Below are positions 1-7,070 of a DNA stretch of 7,079 nt, piece after piece. The DNA is taken from positions 1-7,079 of the forward strand of contig JALRDI010000054.1 in the NCBI GenBank assembly GCA_023257035.1, in the 5' to 3' direction. Numbering within the stretch: position 1 is the stretch's first letter; the number at the start of each line of letters is the position of its first letter. The stretch is from Ilumatobacteraceae bacterium. Lineage in GTDB: Bacteria; Actinomycetota; Acidimicrobiia; Acidimicrobiales; Ilumatobacteraceae. The translations under genes were made by a program, and so were the position numbers. Below the pieces are notes generated by a model that was given only the letters and a program-made list of their open reading frames with translations, did not search any database and had not been told where the DNA came from.

Positions 1-1
1 A

Positions 2-232
2 TTGTTTTTCGCGTCGAGCAACGACTTGGTGTATCAGTTCGACTATTCCGGTGAGCCGAAACGGGTCGTCATTGATTTGTCAGATGCTCAGATTTACGAT
101 TCATCGACGGTGGCAGCCTTGGATGCGGTGGTCAAGAAATATGAAGACCGTGGCGTGTTGGTTGAGATCATCGGAATGAACGAACCAAGCCAGCGGTGGC
201 ACGAGTTGAGCGGAAGCCTCAACAGCCACTGA
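2..232 (+). CDS. SulP family inorganic anion transporter, C-terminal STAS domain (5' partial)
   Basis: This is the last 76 codons of a gene that begins before the window; the TTG at position 2 is only the first in-frame codon and is not a credible start. The opening FFASSNDLVYQFDY, the VVIDLSDAQIYDSSTVAALD core and the closing GMNEPSQRWHELSG follow the STAS domain found at the cytoplasmic C-terminus of SulP/SLC26 transporters (sulfate, bicarbonate or other anions). The D-S-S-T stretch lies where anti-sigma-factor antagonists carry their phosphorylatable serine, as is usual for this fold. The membrane domain that would indicate the substrate is outside the window, so the transported anion cannot be named. 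The gene converges on the tRNA gene 10 bases downstream. A stand-alone STAS protein is less likely because the sequence matches SulP C-termini closely. Confidence 0.85.
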   Translation: MFFASSNDLVYQFDYSGEPKRVVIDLSDAQIYDSSTVAALDAVVKKYEDRGVLVEIIGMNEPSQRWHELSGSLNSH

Positions 233-242
233 CCGCAGAGAG

Positions 243-314
243 TGCCCTCGGCAGGATTCGAACCTGCGCACACGGCTCCGGAGGCCGATGCTCTATCCCC
301 TGAGCTACGAGGGC
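243..314 (-). tRNA. tRNA-Arg (anticodon CCG)
   Basis: The minus strand folds into a full 72-base cloverleaf. The acceptor stem GCCCTCG/CGAGGGC is perfect, the D stem is GCTC/GAGC with an 8-base loop containing GG, the anticodon loop is CTCCGGA, and the T arm GCAGG-TTCGAAT-CCTGC is perfect. The discriminator is A. The anticodon CCG (plus-strand positions 279-281) reads the arginine codon CGG. The CCA end is not encoded, since CTC follows the discriminator, so CCA must be added enzymatically. The outermost anticodon-stem pair is a U-U mismatch (positions 27 and 43) and the variable loop is only 4 bases; the other stems are intact, so I take it as functional. Confidence 0.95.
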
Positions 315-386
315 GGGATGACGTGGAAAGGCTACCGCCGGCTGGTGGCGACGGGTGCAGTGCGAATGCCACGCCAACTCTTACCT

Positions 387-397
387 GTGTGTCACAC
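387..397. promoter_or_regulatory. Short perfect inverted repeat upstream of recC
   Basis: GTGTG-T-CACAC is an 11-base perfect inverted repeat lying just upstream of the proposed recC -10 element, about where a -35 element or an operator would sit. It also lies on the 5' side of the divergently oriented tRNA gene. It could be a regulator binding site, but arms of five bases are short enough to arise by chance in a region this size. Confidence 0.2.
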
Positions 398-405
398 CCA
401 CCGCG

Positions 406-418
406 TACGATCAGTTGA
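406..418 (+). promoter_or_regulatory. Likely leaderless promoter of recC (-10 element TACGAT)
   Basis: TACGAT at 406-411 fits the actinobacterial TANNNT -10 consensus and lies 7 bases before the ATG at 419, so transcription would start at or next to the start codon. There is no purine-rich ribosome binding site between the -10 element and the ATG, which agrees with leaderless initiation. No good -35 is seen: the best-placed bases (about 381-388) match the TTGACA consensus poorly. This element supports the start at 419 over the ATG at 425. Confidence 0.5.
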
Positions 419-3400
419 ATGGGAATGAAACTCGTCGTCGCAAATGACCTCGAGACCCTTGCCGACCATCTAGTTGAGCATCTGAACGATTCGCAACGAG
501 ACCCATTCACACCTGAGTCCATCGTTATTCCCGGCGATGGAGTGCGCTCGTGGTTAACCCATGCGATCGCAACTCGCATGGGCATCTGCTCAAATATCAA
601 TTTTTCGTACCCTGCGAAATTTCTGAGAACTACCTTCGATCTCGAATCGAAACTCGGGCTCTGGGAGACAGGGCCGTTGACATGGGCGATTCATGCCATC
701 CAAAAAGAAGACGGTGTCGACGATCTGCTACGAGCCCGCGCAATTGCCGACGTGTTTGACCGCTACATCCTGTATCGGCCACACATGGTGAGACGGTGGT
801 CTGACGGCGAAAATGTTGACGGATCACTGCAGGCGCTGGCCGACCATCACCGCTGGCAACCTGAGCTGTGGCGAGCGCTCGAAGCCCGTATCGGGAGGTC
901 GGATGCTCGAACCTTTGAAGAACTGACGCAACCCCATTCAGTTGATCTTGTCTCGAATGTGAACTCGCCTGAGCGAGTTTTCGTATTTGGTTTGACCACG
1001 TTGCCTCAACCTCAACTCGATCTCTTTCGAGTGCTGTCCTTGAAGACCGAGGTCATCCTTTTTGCCCCAGCCGCGTCAACGGCTCGTTGGGAGTCTGTTT
1101 GCGCTGGTTTGGGCGAAGAGTTGCGATTCCCAGTGTTGCGTGACGGCCATCCTCGCTCTGCTGCTGGCTTTCGTTTAAACGAAGTCTGGGGTCGCACAAA
1201 CGAAGAGGGCCACACCCTCTTGCTCGACACAGTGAATGTGGCGCATGGTGAGATTGTGGGCCCCTCGCTTGGTGGAACAGTCACCACTGATTTCGAGAGA
1301 AGCAGCCTGCTGTCATCTCTGCAGAATGCAATTTCGCAAGATGCCTTACTTGATCATGAGGTCGCTCCCGATCGCAGTGTTGTCATTCATCGAACCTTTG
1401 GAGCAACTCGCCAGGTAGAGGTATTGCGAGATCACCTCCTTCATCTCTTCAACGAGCGGCGAAGCGACGGTTCGGTGGTGTTTGAGCCCAGAGATGTCGT
1501 CGTGCTCACACACGATGTTGAGCGTTTTGCTCCGCTCGTGCAGGCAGTCTTTGCAGGAAGCCCCGAGGCTGGCCTCCCTGAGATTCCTGTGCAGATCGCC
1601 GACCGTTCTCTTGGGGTCACCAATCCGATCGCTTCAGTCGGGCAACAACTCCTTCGGTTACTCGATCGGCGCTTTCGCACGACTGATGTCGTTGAACTCT
1701 TGGCTCAACCGATTGTTCGACAGCGTTTCGATCTCGATTCTTCTGAAGTTGAACGGGTAAGCGAACTCCTCATCGCAGCGAATGCTCGCTGGGGCCTTGA
1801 CGAAGATGATCAACGAATTGTCGGAATCGAGCCCCTCGGCTCGTTCACACTGTTAGACGCGTTGCATCGACTCATCGCCGCTGCCGCAACCTCGGCAATC
1901 GGTCCCGACCTGGTTGGTGGTCGAACAGCGGCTCTGCCTGGAGTGACCTTCGATGACATTGGGCTCTTGGGAAAGACCGTGTTGTTCGCACAACAGCTGC
2001 ATGACAGTTGTGAGCAACTTGGCCACCCGGCAGTACCCCACGACTGGTTTGTGATCTTCCGGCAGGCGTTGCGGCATCTCGTCGCTGTAAACGATGATGA
2101 AGTCTTCTGGTGGCGGTCAATTGATCGCCTGTTTGGTGAGATACAGGACGAACTCCAACGTGTCGGAGAGCCATCGGCGTCAGAGGTGTCCCAGCCCGCT
2201 GATCTCTCTGTTCTCATTTCATCACGGCTGTTGGCAACAAAGGGGCTGCCTCGTTTTCATACAGGGCGCGTAACGGTGTCATCGTTCACGGCTCTGCGCG
2301 GTGTTCCGCACCGGGTTGTGTGCCTCCTCGGTATTGACCGAGAAGGCGAACCAAGCGCTCTCGGTAACCCCGACGACCTCACGCAATCTCCTCAATGCAT
2401 CGGTGATCGTGACGCGCGAAGTGAGTACCAGGCGCAGTTGCTTGACGCAGTTGTATCCGCTCAGGAGCGACTCATCGTCTGTTCAACAGGTTTCGACGTT
2501 CGTACGGGAGCCGAAGTCTCGCCACCGGCGGCGCTGAGCGAACTTGTCGATGCACTCAGCGGGCTCACCGGTCAATCATTCTCGACGGTGAATCACTCGC
2601 GACAGAACTGGTCCGAAACGAATTTTGTGGTCCACCCTGAGGTGAGTGACCGTCCCTGGAGCCATGATCGAAGCGCAGTTGAAGCAGCGATAGCTCGGCG
2701 TTATCAACGCGACGGGCAATCAGAATTGCCGGTACTTCCCGAACGTCAAGCGGACGCTACAACCGTGGCAAACCTACGCGATTCACTGAGCCGGCCGGTG
2801 CGAACGTTCTGTGACGAACGGCTTCACCTTGCGACATTCCGAGAGTTCGATCGGGAAATCAGTTCAAACATTCCACTTTCGCTTGACGGCCTTGATCGTT
2901 ACGGCCTTCGAAACGGGATGATGTCCGCTGCCTTGCAAGGTGGACGACCCGAAGATTGGGCTGCATATCTTGTTGCTGCAGGTGACGTGCCTCCCGGTAT
3001 CTACGGAGAGGCATCGTTACAACGAGCCCAAGATGAGTCGGGTGCGATCGTTGAGGCTCTCGTATCTGATGGCGTTGAGTTGCCACTTATCACCACTTCG
3101 CTTGATGTCCGCCTAGACGAAACAGACGTAACTCCAGGCATGAGTGGTGTAGTTGATTCGCTGTACGGCGAAGTCCTTCTCGACATCGCTGCATCATCGT
3201 CGTTCGCTGAGCGTTTTTGTGACCGTTTGGTCGATCTCATCGTGCTGTCAGTTGCCGAGCCCAAGACGCAGTGGCGGCTCTCGATGTATCGCGCGGGCAC
3301 CGCTACGTCGCCGGTTCGTCACATAACAGCGGCGTTGCGCAGCGATGCCAATCCGAATGAGCTTGTTGATCTGTTACTTCGCTTTCGAGTAGAGGCTCTC

Positions 3401-3667
3401 ACTCGACCGGTACCGATCTTCCCGAGGGTGGCGCTCGCGCACTGTTGCGGTGGGACTCCAAGAAGTGAATGGGAAGGCGAGCGACATCGACCTGGTGAGC
3501 GCGAACTGCCTGCACACCAGTTGTTCTTTGATATCGGCTACGAGGACCTGGTTAGCAAGACCTCGTTCTTAAGTGAGATCGATAACTGGTTTGTGCCGGT
3601 AATTCGCTCGTTCGACATCACCGACAGCTCAGGCGTGCTGCACTCGATGGATGAGGTCTCATCATGA
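419..3667 (+). CDS. recC: Exodeoxyribonuclease V subunit gamma, RecC
   Basis: RecC is the subunit of the RecBCD helicase-nuclease that splits the duplex, carries the unwound strand and, in studied bacteria, scans for Chi; its own helicase and nuclease folds are inactive. The protein has 1082 residues, near the E. coli length of about 1120, and appears complete. RecC-typical blocks occur in order: the N-terminal stretch around PESIVIPGDGVRSWL and MGICSNINFSYPA (residues 40-67), the FDRYILYRPHMV block, EPRDVVVLTHDVERFAPL (about 356-373), RVTVSSFTALRGVPHRVVCL with GIDREGEPS (about 616-645), and GDRDARSEYQAQLLDA (from 662). No Walker A motif is seen, as expected for RecC. The C-terminal part has the FPRVALA and GERELPAHQLFFDIGYEDL blocks of the degenerate nuclease-like domain. 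The start at 419 is chosen for the leaderless promoter; the ATG two codons later has no proper ribosome binding site. The stop overlaps the recB start. Confidence 0.95.
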   Translation: MGMKLVVANDLETLADHLVEHLNDSQRDPFTPESIVIPGDGVRSWLTHAIATRMGICSNINFSYPAKFLRTTFDLESKLGLWETGPLTWAIHAIQKEDGVDDLLRARAIADVFDRYILYRPHMVRRWSDGENVDGSLQALADHHRWQPELWRALEARIGRSDARTFEELTQPHSVDLVSNVNSPERVFVFGLTTLPQPQLDLFRVLSLKTEVILFAPAASTARWESVCAGLGEELRFPVLRDGHPRSAAGFRLNEVWGRTNEEGHTLLLDTVNVAHGEIVGPSLGGTVTTDFERSSLLSSLQNAISQDALLDHEVAPDRSVVIHRTFGATRQVEVLRDHLLHLFNERRSDGSVVFEPRDVVVLTHDVERFAPLVQAVFAGSPEAGLPEIPVQIADRSLGVTNPIASVGQQLLRLLDRRFRTTDVVELLAQPIVRQRFDLDSSEVERVSELLIAANARWGLDEDDQRIVGIEPLGSFTLLDALHRLIAAAATSAIGPDLVGGRTAALPGVTFDDIGLLGKTVLFAQQLHDSCEQLGHPAVPHDWFVIFRQALRHLVAVNDDEVFWWRSIDRLFGEIQDELQRVGEPSASEVSQPADLSVLISSRLLATKGLPRFHTGRVTVSSFTALRGVPHRVVCLLGIDREGEPSALGNPDDLTQSPQCIGDRDARSEYQAQLLDAVVSAQERLIVCSTGFDVRTGAEVSPPAALSELVDALSGLTGQSFSTVNHSRQNWSETNFVVHPEVSDRPWSHDRSAVEAAIARRYQRDGQSELPVLPERQADATTVANLRDSLSRPVRTFCDERLHLATFREFDREISSNIPLSLDGLDRYGLRNGMMSAALQGGRPEDWAAYLVAAGDVPPGIYGEASLQRAQDESGAIVEALVSDGVELPLITTSLDVRLDETDVTPGMSGVVDSLYGEVLLDIAASSSFAERFCDRLVDLIVLSVAEPKTQWRLSMYRAGTATSPVRHITAALRSDANPNELVDLLLRFRVEALTRPVPIFPRVALAHCCGGTPRSEWEGERHRPGERELPAHQLFFDIGYEDLVSKTSFLSEIDNWFVPVIRSFDITDSSGVLHSMDEVSS
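3653..3656 (+). promoter_or_regulatory. Ribosome binding site of recB inside the end of recC
   Basis: GAGG lies 7 bases before the ATG at 3664, inside the last codons of recC. Together with the ATGA overlap of the recC stop and recB start, it fixes the recB start and indicates translational coupling of the two subunits. Confidence 0.6.
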
Positions 3668-5139
3668 CGTCGAGTTCGCCATTTGATATCTCGAAGGCAC
3701 CAATGCCAGGCCTCACCGTCCTCGAAGCATCCGCTGGTACCGGCAAGACCTACTCGATCGCTGGTCTTGCCGTACTCGGTTTTGCACGGGGCGACTTCAG
3801 TCCCCGAGAAGTCTGCGTGGTGACCTTCACTGAAGCAGCAACTGCCGAACTTGCAGGACGCCTCCGCTCGCGCATCGTGCAAGGCATCGAGGCGCTCCAA
3901 TCATCTCGCGAGAAGTGGGATGACATCGACGACTCGGTCGACATACTTCTGATCGATCCAGAACATGGCGACGATGAGGAACGCCAATCTCGACTCGAAC
4001 GCCTACAGCAGGCCCTTTCTGAGTTTGATGCGATGACGGTGTCGACAATTCATGGCTTTTGTCAGCGATTGCTCACCTCAGTTGGTGCTGGAACCGGTGA
4101 TATCTCATCCGATAATGACGAGGTCAGTGAGGTCGTGCACGATGTCATCCTTGCGGGCAAGCACTCCATTGCGCACCCGTCTCGTGTGATCACCGCAGTT
4201 CACGACCGCCTCTCGCTACCCGACGCTCGCTTGGCTGAATTCCCTGAAGCCTCATCTGAGGTTCAAAATGAGGTGACGGAAATTATTGCTGTTGTCGAGA
4301 CCGCTGTTGCCGAAGTCAACCGTCGTCGGCGACGATGGCGGCGCGGCACCTTCGATTCGATGCTCGCCGATACCCGCGAATTGTTACTCGACGAAGCCCG
4401 AGGGCGCGCAATCATCGCCGAACTCCGCTCACGTTTCGGATTGGTTCTTGTCGACGAGTTTCAAGACACCGACACCGTTCAGTGGGACATCTTCCGCACG
4501 GCCTTCCTCGAACACAGATCAGGGCTTTCAGCAGTGCCGGTTGTTGTGGTGGGCGACCCCAAGCAATCGATTTATCGCTTTCGAGGGGCCGAGCTGTCGG
4601 CATATCTCAGTGCCGTTGATTACGCCGACGAAAACGGTGGGCAGCGGTTTCATCTCGACACCAATTATCGATCAGACGCAGAGATGCTGGTCGCCCTTGA
4701 GCACGTGTTCGCTCAATCGACCTTTGGCGATGATCGCGTCACCTTTGAGAGCGTGCTCCCCGGAAAAGACATGCAGAAGTATGGCCTTGACGATGGTCGA
4801 CCACCGATGCAGATTCGATCAGTAGAGCCACCACTTAATGAAAAAGGTGTTGTTAACGCGGATACGGCCCGAAGTTGGGTGATTTCTGACGTTGTCCACG
4901 AAGTATCGCGACTTCTGAATGAGACTCGTATCATCCGGCAGGCAGAGCGACCTGCGGAGAAGTTACGCCCATCAGACATCGGCATTGTCGTGAAATCGAA
5001 TTCTGACGCGGAAACATTTGCGATGGCACTTCGGTCAGCCGGAATACCGGCGGTGACAAGCGGAACGAGAACATCAGCAGGTTTGGGCAAGGCAGCAAGA
5101 ACAGATGATGCAGTTACAAGAGGAACAGCGCCGACTTGA
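3664..5139 (+). CDS. recB: Exodeoxyribonuclease V subunit beta, RecB, truncated at the sequence join (3' partial)
   Basis: RecB is the 3'-5' helicase and nuclease subunit of RecBCD and an SF1A (UvrD-like) motor. Visible motifs: Walker A ASAGTGKTY (residues 22-30), TFTEAATAEL (54-63, motif Ia), STIHGFCQRLL (127-137, Ib), DEFQDTD (264-270, Walker B/motif II), VGDPKQSIYRFRGAE (296-310, III) and LDTNYRS (331-337, IV). The DIGIVVKSNSDAE and RSAGIPAVTSGT blocks (438-468) are the last RecB-like residues. RecB of actinobacteria continues here with a G-x-x-VF-type segment, then motifs V and VI and the C-terminal nuclease, to roughly 1100 residues in all. In this window the frame instead runs 24 codons, from about 5068, through sequence belonging to the coiled-coil gene and stops at 5137-5139. 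Those residues are therefore an artefact of the join. The gap between motifs Ib and II (about 135 residues) is shorter than in E. coli RecB but similar to what I recall of mycobacterial RecB. No recD follows. As it stands the product could not be a working helicase or nuclease. Confidence 0.92.
   Translation: MTSSSPFDISKAPMPGLTVLEASAGTGKTYSIAGLAVLGFARGDFSPREVCVVTFTEAATAELAGRLRSRIVQGIEALQSSREKWDDIDDSVDILLIDPEHGDDEERQSRLERLQQALSEFDAMTVSTIHGFCQRLLTSVGAGTGDISSDNDEVSEVVHDVILAGKHSIAHPSRVITAVHDRLSLPDARLAEFPEASSEVQNEVTEIIAVVETAVAEVNRRRRRWRRGTFDSMLADTRELLLDEARGRAIIAELRSRFGLVLVDEFQDTDTVQWDIFRTAFLEHRSGLSAVPVVVVGDPKQSIYRFRGAELSAYLSAVDYADENGGQRFHLDTNYRSDAEMLVALEHVFAQSTFGDDRVTFESVLPGKDMQKYGLDDGRPPMQIRSVEPPLNEKGVVNADTARSWVISDVVHEVSRLLNETRIIRQAERPAEKLRPSDIGIVVKSNSDAETFAMALRSAGIPAVTSGTRTSAGLGKAARTDDAVTRGTAPT
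5055..5070. other. Join between bacterial and eukaryotic-like sequence
   Basis: The limits come from two reading frames. RecB similarity holds through the S-G-T residues encoded at 5059-5067 and then fails. In another forward frame, a TGA stop at 5054-5056 is followed by an open frame whose residues from about 5063 on (EREHQQVWARQQEQ) are charged and glutamine-rich and run without a break into the heptad coil after the ATG at 5105. GC content, codon choice and protein type all change here. No transposase, integrase, terminal repeat or target-site duplication is seen around it. The exact breakpoint is uncertain by about ten bases, partly because a few bases may be shared by both sides. Confidence 0.8.
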
Positions 5140-6922
5140 GGAGCAGCGGATCCGTTTGGAAGAGGAGCAGCGTCGCCTTAGGGAGGAACGTGTGCGTGAG
5201 CAAGTCCAAGTGTCACGAGCTGTTGGTAGTTCAGATAGGACGACGATGGGCAATCCAAGATCACCTGCTAACAAGACTATTTCGGCTAGTCTACCGGGTG
5301 GAGAAAGATCTCGTACCTATGCCCCGCCAAGAGCTGCACCAGTAACATCAAGTCCACAGCCTATTGGAACGCCTTATGATGGAGTTGATGATGCTGAGCT
5401 AAACTGGCGTTTGGATTCATATGCCATGTTGAGTGACTACACAATCGTTGTTAAGCGTGCTTTGCCCGGAGCACATGCACCAGACTTTGAAGTAGATGAT
5501 GTCAATGCTATTGATTTTGTCATGGATTCCAACGCTCCCAAATCGGATGTGTACTATGTCCACAAGGCCATGATTGCTGTGGGATCTCGCCGATCCGAGT
5601 TGCTAGGACGTCGTATTCGTGAAGCAGAGACCACTTCTCGACCTGATGGTCATTCTTCTGACGTCAATGTCCACGAAACAATCATGCTGGAAAGTGCTGC
5701 TGATGCAATGGGAATCGTATTCGATTTCTGCTACTACCCTGACAAACAGTTGGACATCAATATCCATAATGCCGTCCCGTTGGTGTATTTGGGGAAGAGA
5801 TACAAGATCAGAGCTTTGATTGATCAGTCGGAAGAGTTTGTGGCTACTCATTTAGAGTCAGCAAATGCAATGCATTTCCTGCTAGATTCTTATCTGTTCC
5901 AGTTGGATGACATCTTGAGTACTGCCATTGATGTTACTGCGGCACACTTGGGCGAAACGGTGGACTTTAACCCAATTTATCGGTTGCCTCCTCAACTATT
6001 CCGGAGGATCATTCTATCAAAGGACTTGGATTGTGACAGTGAATTGTTAAGTCTGATTGTATACTCGTATTGTGGCGAGCATCACGCGGAGGATATTGAC
6101 GTAGAATACCTCAGGGAACTTACCAAAGTACGCCTCATGCCTGATATCGACCCCAAAGTGGCGTTAATGTTGCTGAAATTCTATGTGGAGCTAATATTCG
6201 ACGACGATGAGGGTTGTGATATTATGGATGTTCTCAAAGGTGATAGTCTCATGCAGCGCTGTATTGCTGTGGCAGCGAAACATTGGCAAGATGAAGTATA
6301 CGAACCACTTCTAGTGGACGGTGAATGGGATGAGAAGAAAGAAGACCCAACAGCCTTACACCGAGCACTACCCTCGAATCTTCAGAACTACATACTGGAA
6401 AAGTGTGTTATTGAGGCGAAGCATGATTTTGACAAAGAAAGGGCCACAATAGAAGCCCATGAGAAGGTTAAACAAGCAGAAATTGCCGATGTGACCAAAT
6501 CATTTGACAAGATGGTAAAGGATCTTAAGAATCAACAATCAGGAAAGAATCAAGACAAGGAGAGTCTCAAGAAATACCTCGAAGAGGTGGAAACCAAGGT
6601 GATGGAGCTTCAGGCCGAGTTGGAGACCCAGAAAGAGAGGGCAGAATCATACAAGCAAGAACTCAAGAGGTTCCGTCGTGTTCCAGGTATTCACAACTTT
6701 GGAGAAGTATCCTCGAAGGATCCAAAGATTGTTGACAAAACAAAGTGTACATACAGTGCAAATCCAGAACATCATTTCCCTCTCCATCGAAGAGGAGATC
6801 GACCCCCTACACAGATGCCCAGAATGACGATGGAGTTTGAGAATCTTGCCAAAGAAAATGGTTACATTTATGATGATGGCCATGGAGATTTGTTGCCTGT
6901 ATTTTACTACGTCAATAAGTAG
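5063..6922 (+). CDS. BTB/POZ domain protein with BACK-like region and flanking coiled coils, eukaryotic type (5' partial)
   Basis: Residues are numbered from the ATG at 5105. That ATG is probably internal, because coding-quality sequence extends back to the join at about 5063. Residues -13 to 37 form a Glu/Arg/Gln coiled coil with leucine at 4, 11, 18 and 25. Residues 38-95 are Ser/Pro-rich and probably disordered. A BTB/POZ domain spans about 107-246: LSDYTIVV (109-116), YYVHKAMIAVGSRRSELL (150-167), IVFDFCYYPD (204-213) and AVPLVYLGKRYKIRAL (223-238). A helical BACK-like region follows (about 247-372), then a second charged coiled coil at about 440-524. The tail 525-605 has His/Pro/Tyr-rich stretches I cannot assign. 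BTB domains mediate dimerisation and, with BACK, often act as substrate adaptors for Cullin-3 ubiquitin ligases; that role is inferred here and no Kelch, MATH or zinc-finger substrate domain is present. More than 600 codons run without an intron, which suits an intron-poor protist such as a diatom. Codon use is much more A/T-tolerant than in recC. Confidence 0.75.
   Translation, partial: EREHQQVWARQQEQMMQLQEEQRRLEEQRIRLEEEQRRLREERVREQVQVSRAVGSSDRTTMGNPRSPANKTISASLPGGERSRTYAPPRAAPVTSSPQPIGTPYDGVDDAELNWRLDSYAMLSDYTIVVKRALPGAHAPDFEVDDVNAIDFVMDSNAPKSDVYYVHKAMIAVGSRRSELLGRRIREAETTSRPDGHSSDVNVHETIMLESAADAMGIVFDFCYYPDKQLDINIHNAVPLVYLGKRYKIRALIDQSEEFVATHLESANAMHFLLDSYLFQLDDILSTAIDVTAAHLGETVDFNPIYRLPPQLFRRIILSKDLDCDSELLSLIVYSYCGEHHAEDIDVEYLRELTKVRLMPDIDPKVALMLLKFYVELIFDDDEGCDIMDVLKGDSLMQRCIAVAAKHWQDEVYEPLLVDGEWDEKKEDPTALHRALPSNLQNYILEKCVIEAKHDFDKERATIEAHEKVKQAEIADVTKSFDKMVKDLKNQQSGKNQDKESLKKYLEEVETKVMELQAELETQKERAESYKQELKRFRRVPGIHNFGEVSSKDPKIVDKTKCTYSANPEHHFPLHRRGDRPPTQMPRMTMEFENLAKENGYIYDDGHGDLLPVFYYVNK
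5114..5197 (+). repeat. Four 21-base coding repeats, one coiled-coil heptad each
   Basis: Four consecutive 21-base units (starting at 5114, 5135, 5156 and 5177) each encode a leucine followed by six mostly Glu, Gln and Arg residues: LQEEQRR, LEEQRIR, LEEEQRR and LREERVR. The protein period is exact while the DNA units are diverged at many third positions, so this is an old or selected heptad repeat and not a fresh tandem duplication. It gives the first coiled coil a leucine-zipper-like stripe. Confidence 0.7.
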
Positions 6923-6953
6923 GGACGATGAGGGAAAGAGAGTTCCTGTGTAT

Positions 6954-6999
6954 GGAAGAAGAGAATGAAGAGAAAGAAGAAGAAAAAAAGAGAGAAAAG
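6954..6999 (+). repeat. Purine-only low-complexity tract in the 3' flank
   Basis: A run of 46 bases consists of A and G except for one T at 6966, with GAA/GAG triplet character. It lies about 30 bases after the TAG of the BTB gene and probably falls in its 3' untranslated region. Such tracts are ordinary in eukaryotic flanks and unlike the bacterial half of the window. Confidence 0.6.
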
Positions 7000-7000
7000 C

Positions 7001-7070
7001 ATTCATAAAAAGAACAAGAACGTGTTTCGTCGGTTCATTTCACAATGTATTTTGTTGTCTGTGTTGCATA
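7001..7070 (+). terminator. Possible poly(A) region of the BTB gene
   Basis: CATAAAA near 7004-7010 is followed by a T- and GT-rich stretch at about 7047-7067, the general order of an A-rich upstream signal and a GU-rich downstream element. No canonical AATAAA is present and many protists do not need one, so the cleavage site cannot be placed. No bacterial hairpin terminator is seen here and no further gene lies in 6923-7079. Confidence 0.2.

Noticed and set aside
94..600. Minus-strand open frame of 168 codons across the STAS gene, the tRNA and the start of recC
   Set aside because: It runs through a perfect tRNA gene and opposes two well-supported coding regions; its translation is Arg/Ser-rich shadow sequence with no domain.
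1810..2217. Several overlapping minus-strand frames inside recC
   Set aside because: They are antisense shadows of strongly conserved RecC sequence and lack ribosome binding sites or recognisable motifs.
4315..4347. Arginine-rich stretch NRRRRRWRRG in RecB as an insertion or nuclear-localisation-like signal
   Set aside because: Actinobacterial RecB proteins also carry a basic ERR-type segment before the F-D/N-x-L-L motif at this place, so it is ordinary family sequence.
5000..5130. Mobile element or integration site at the join
   Set aside because: No transposase, integrase, inverted terminal repeats, direct repeat or tRNA target is visible; the tRNA gene in the window is almost 5 kb away.
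3664..6922. A new defence or signalling system combining a RecB-like helicase and a BTB protein
   Set aside because: The two coding sequences overlap in different frames, each is truncated at the same point, and their composition points to different organisms. There is no fused reading frame and no shared regulation.
6647..7006. Minus-strand open frame of 119 codons with a signal-peptide-like start
   Set aside because: The hydrophobic N-terminus (FLSFFLLLSLHSLL) is simply the reverse complement of the purine tract, and the rest lies antisense to the end of the BTB gene.
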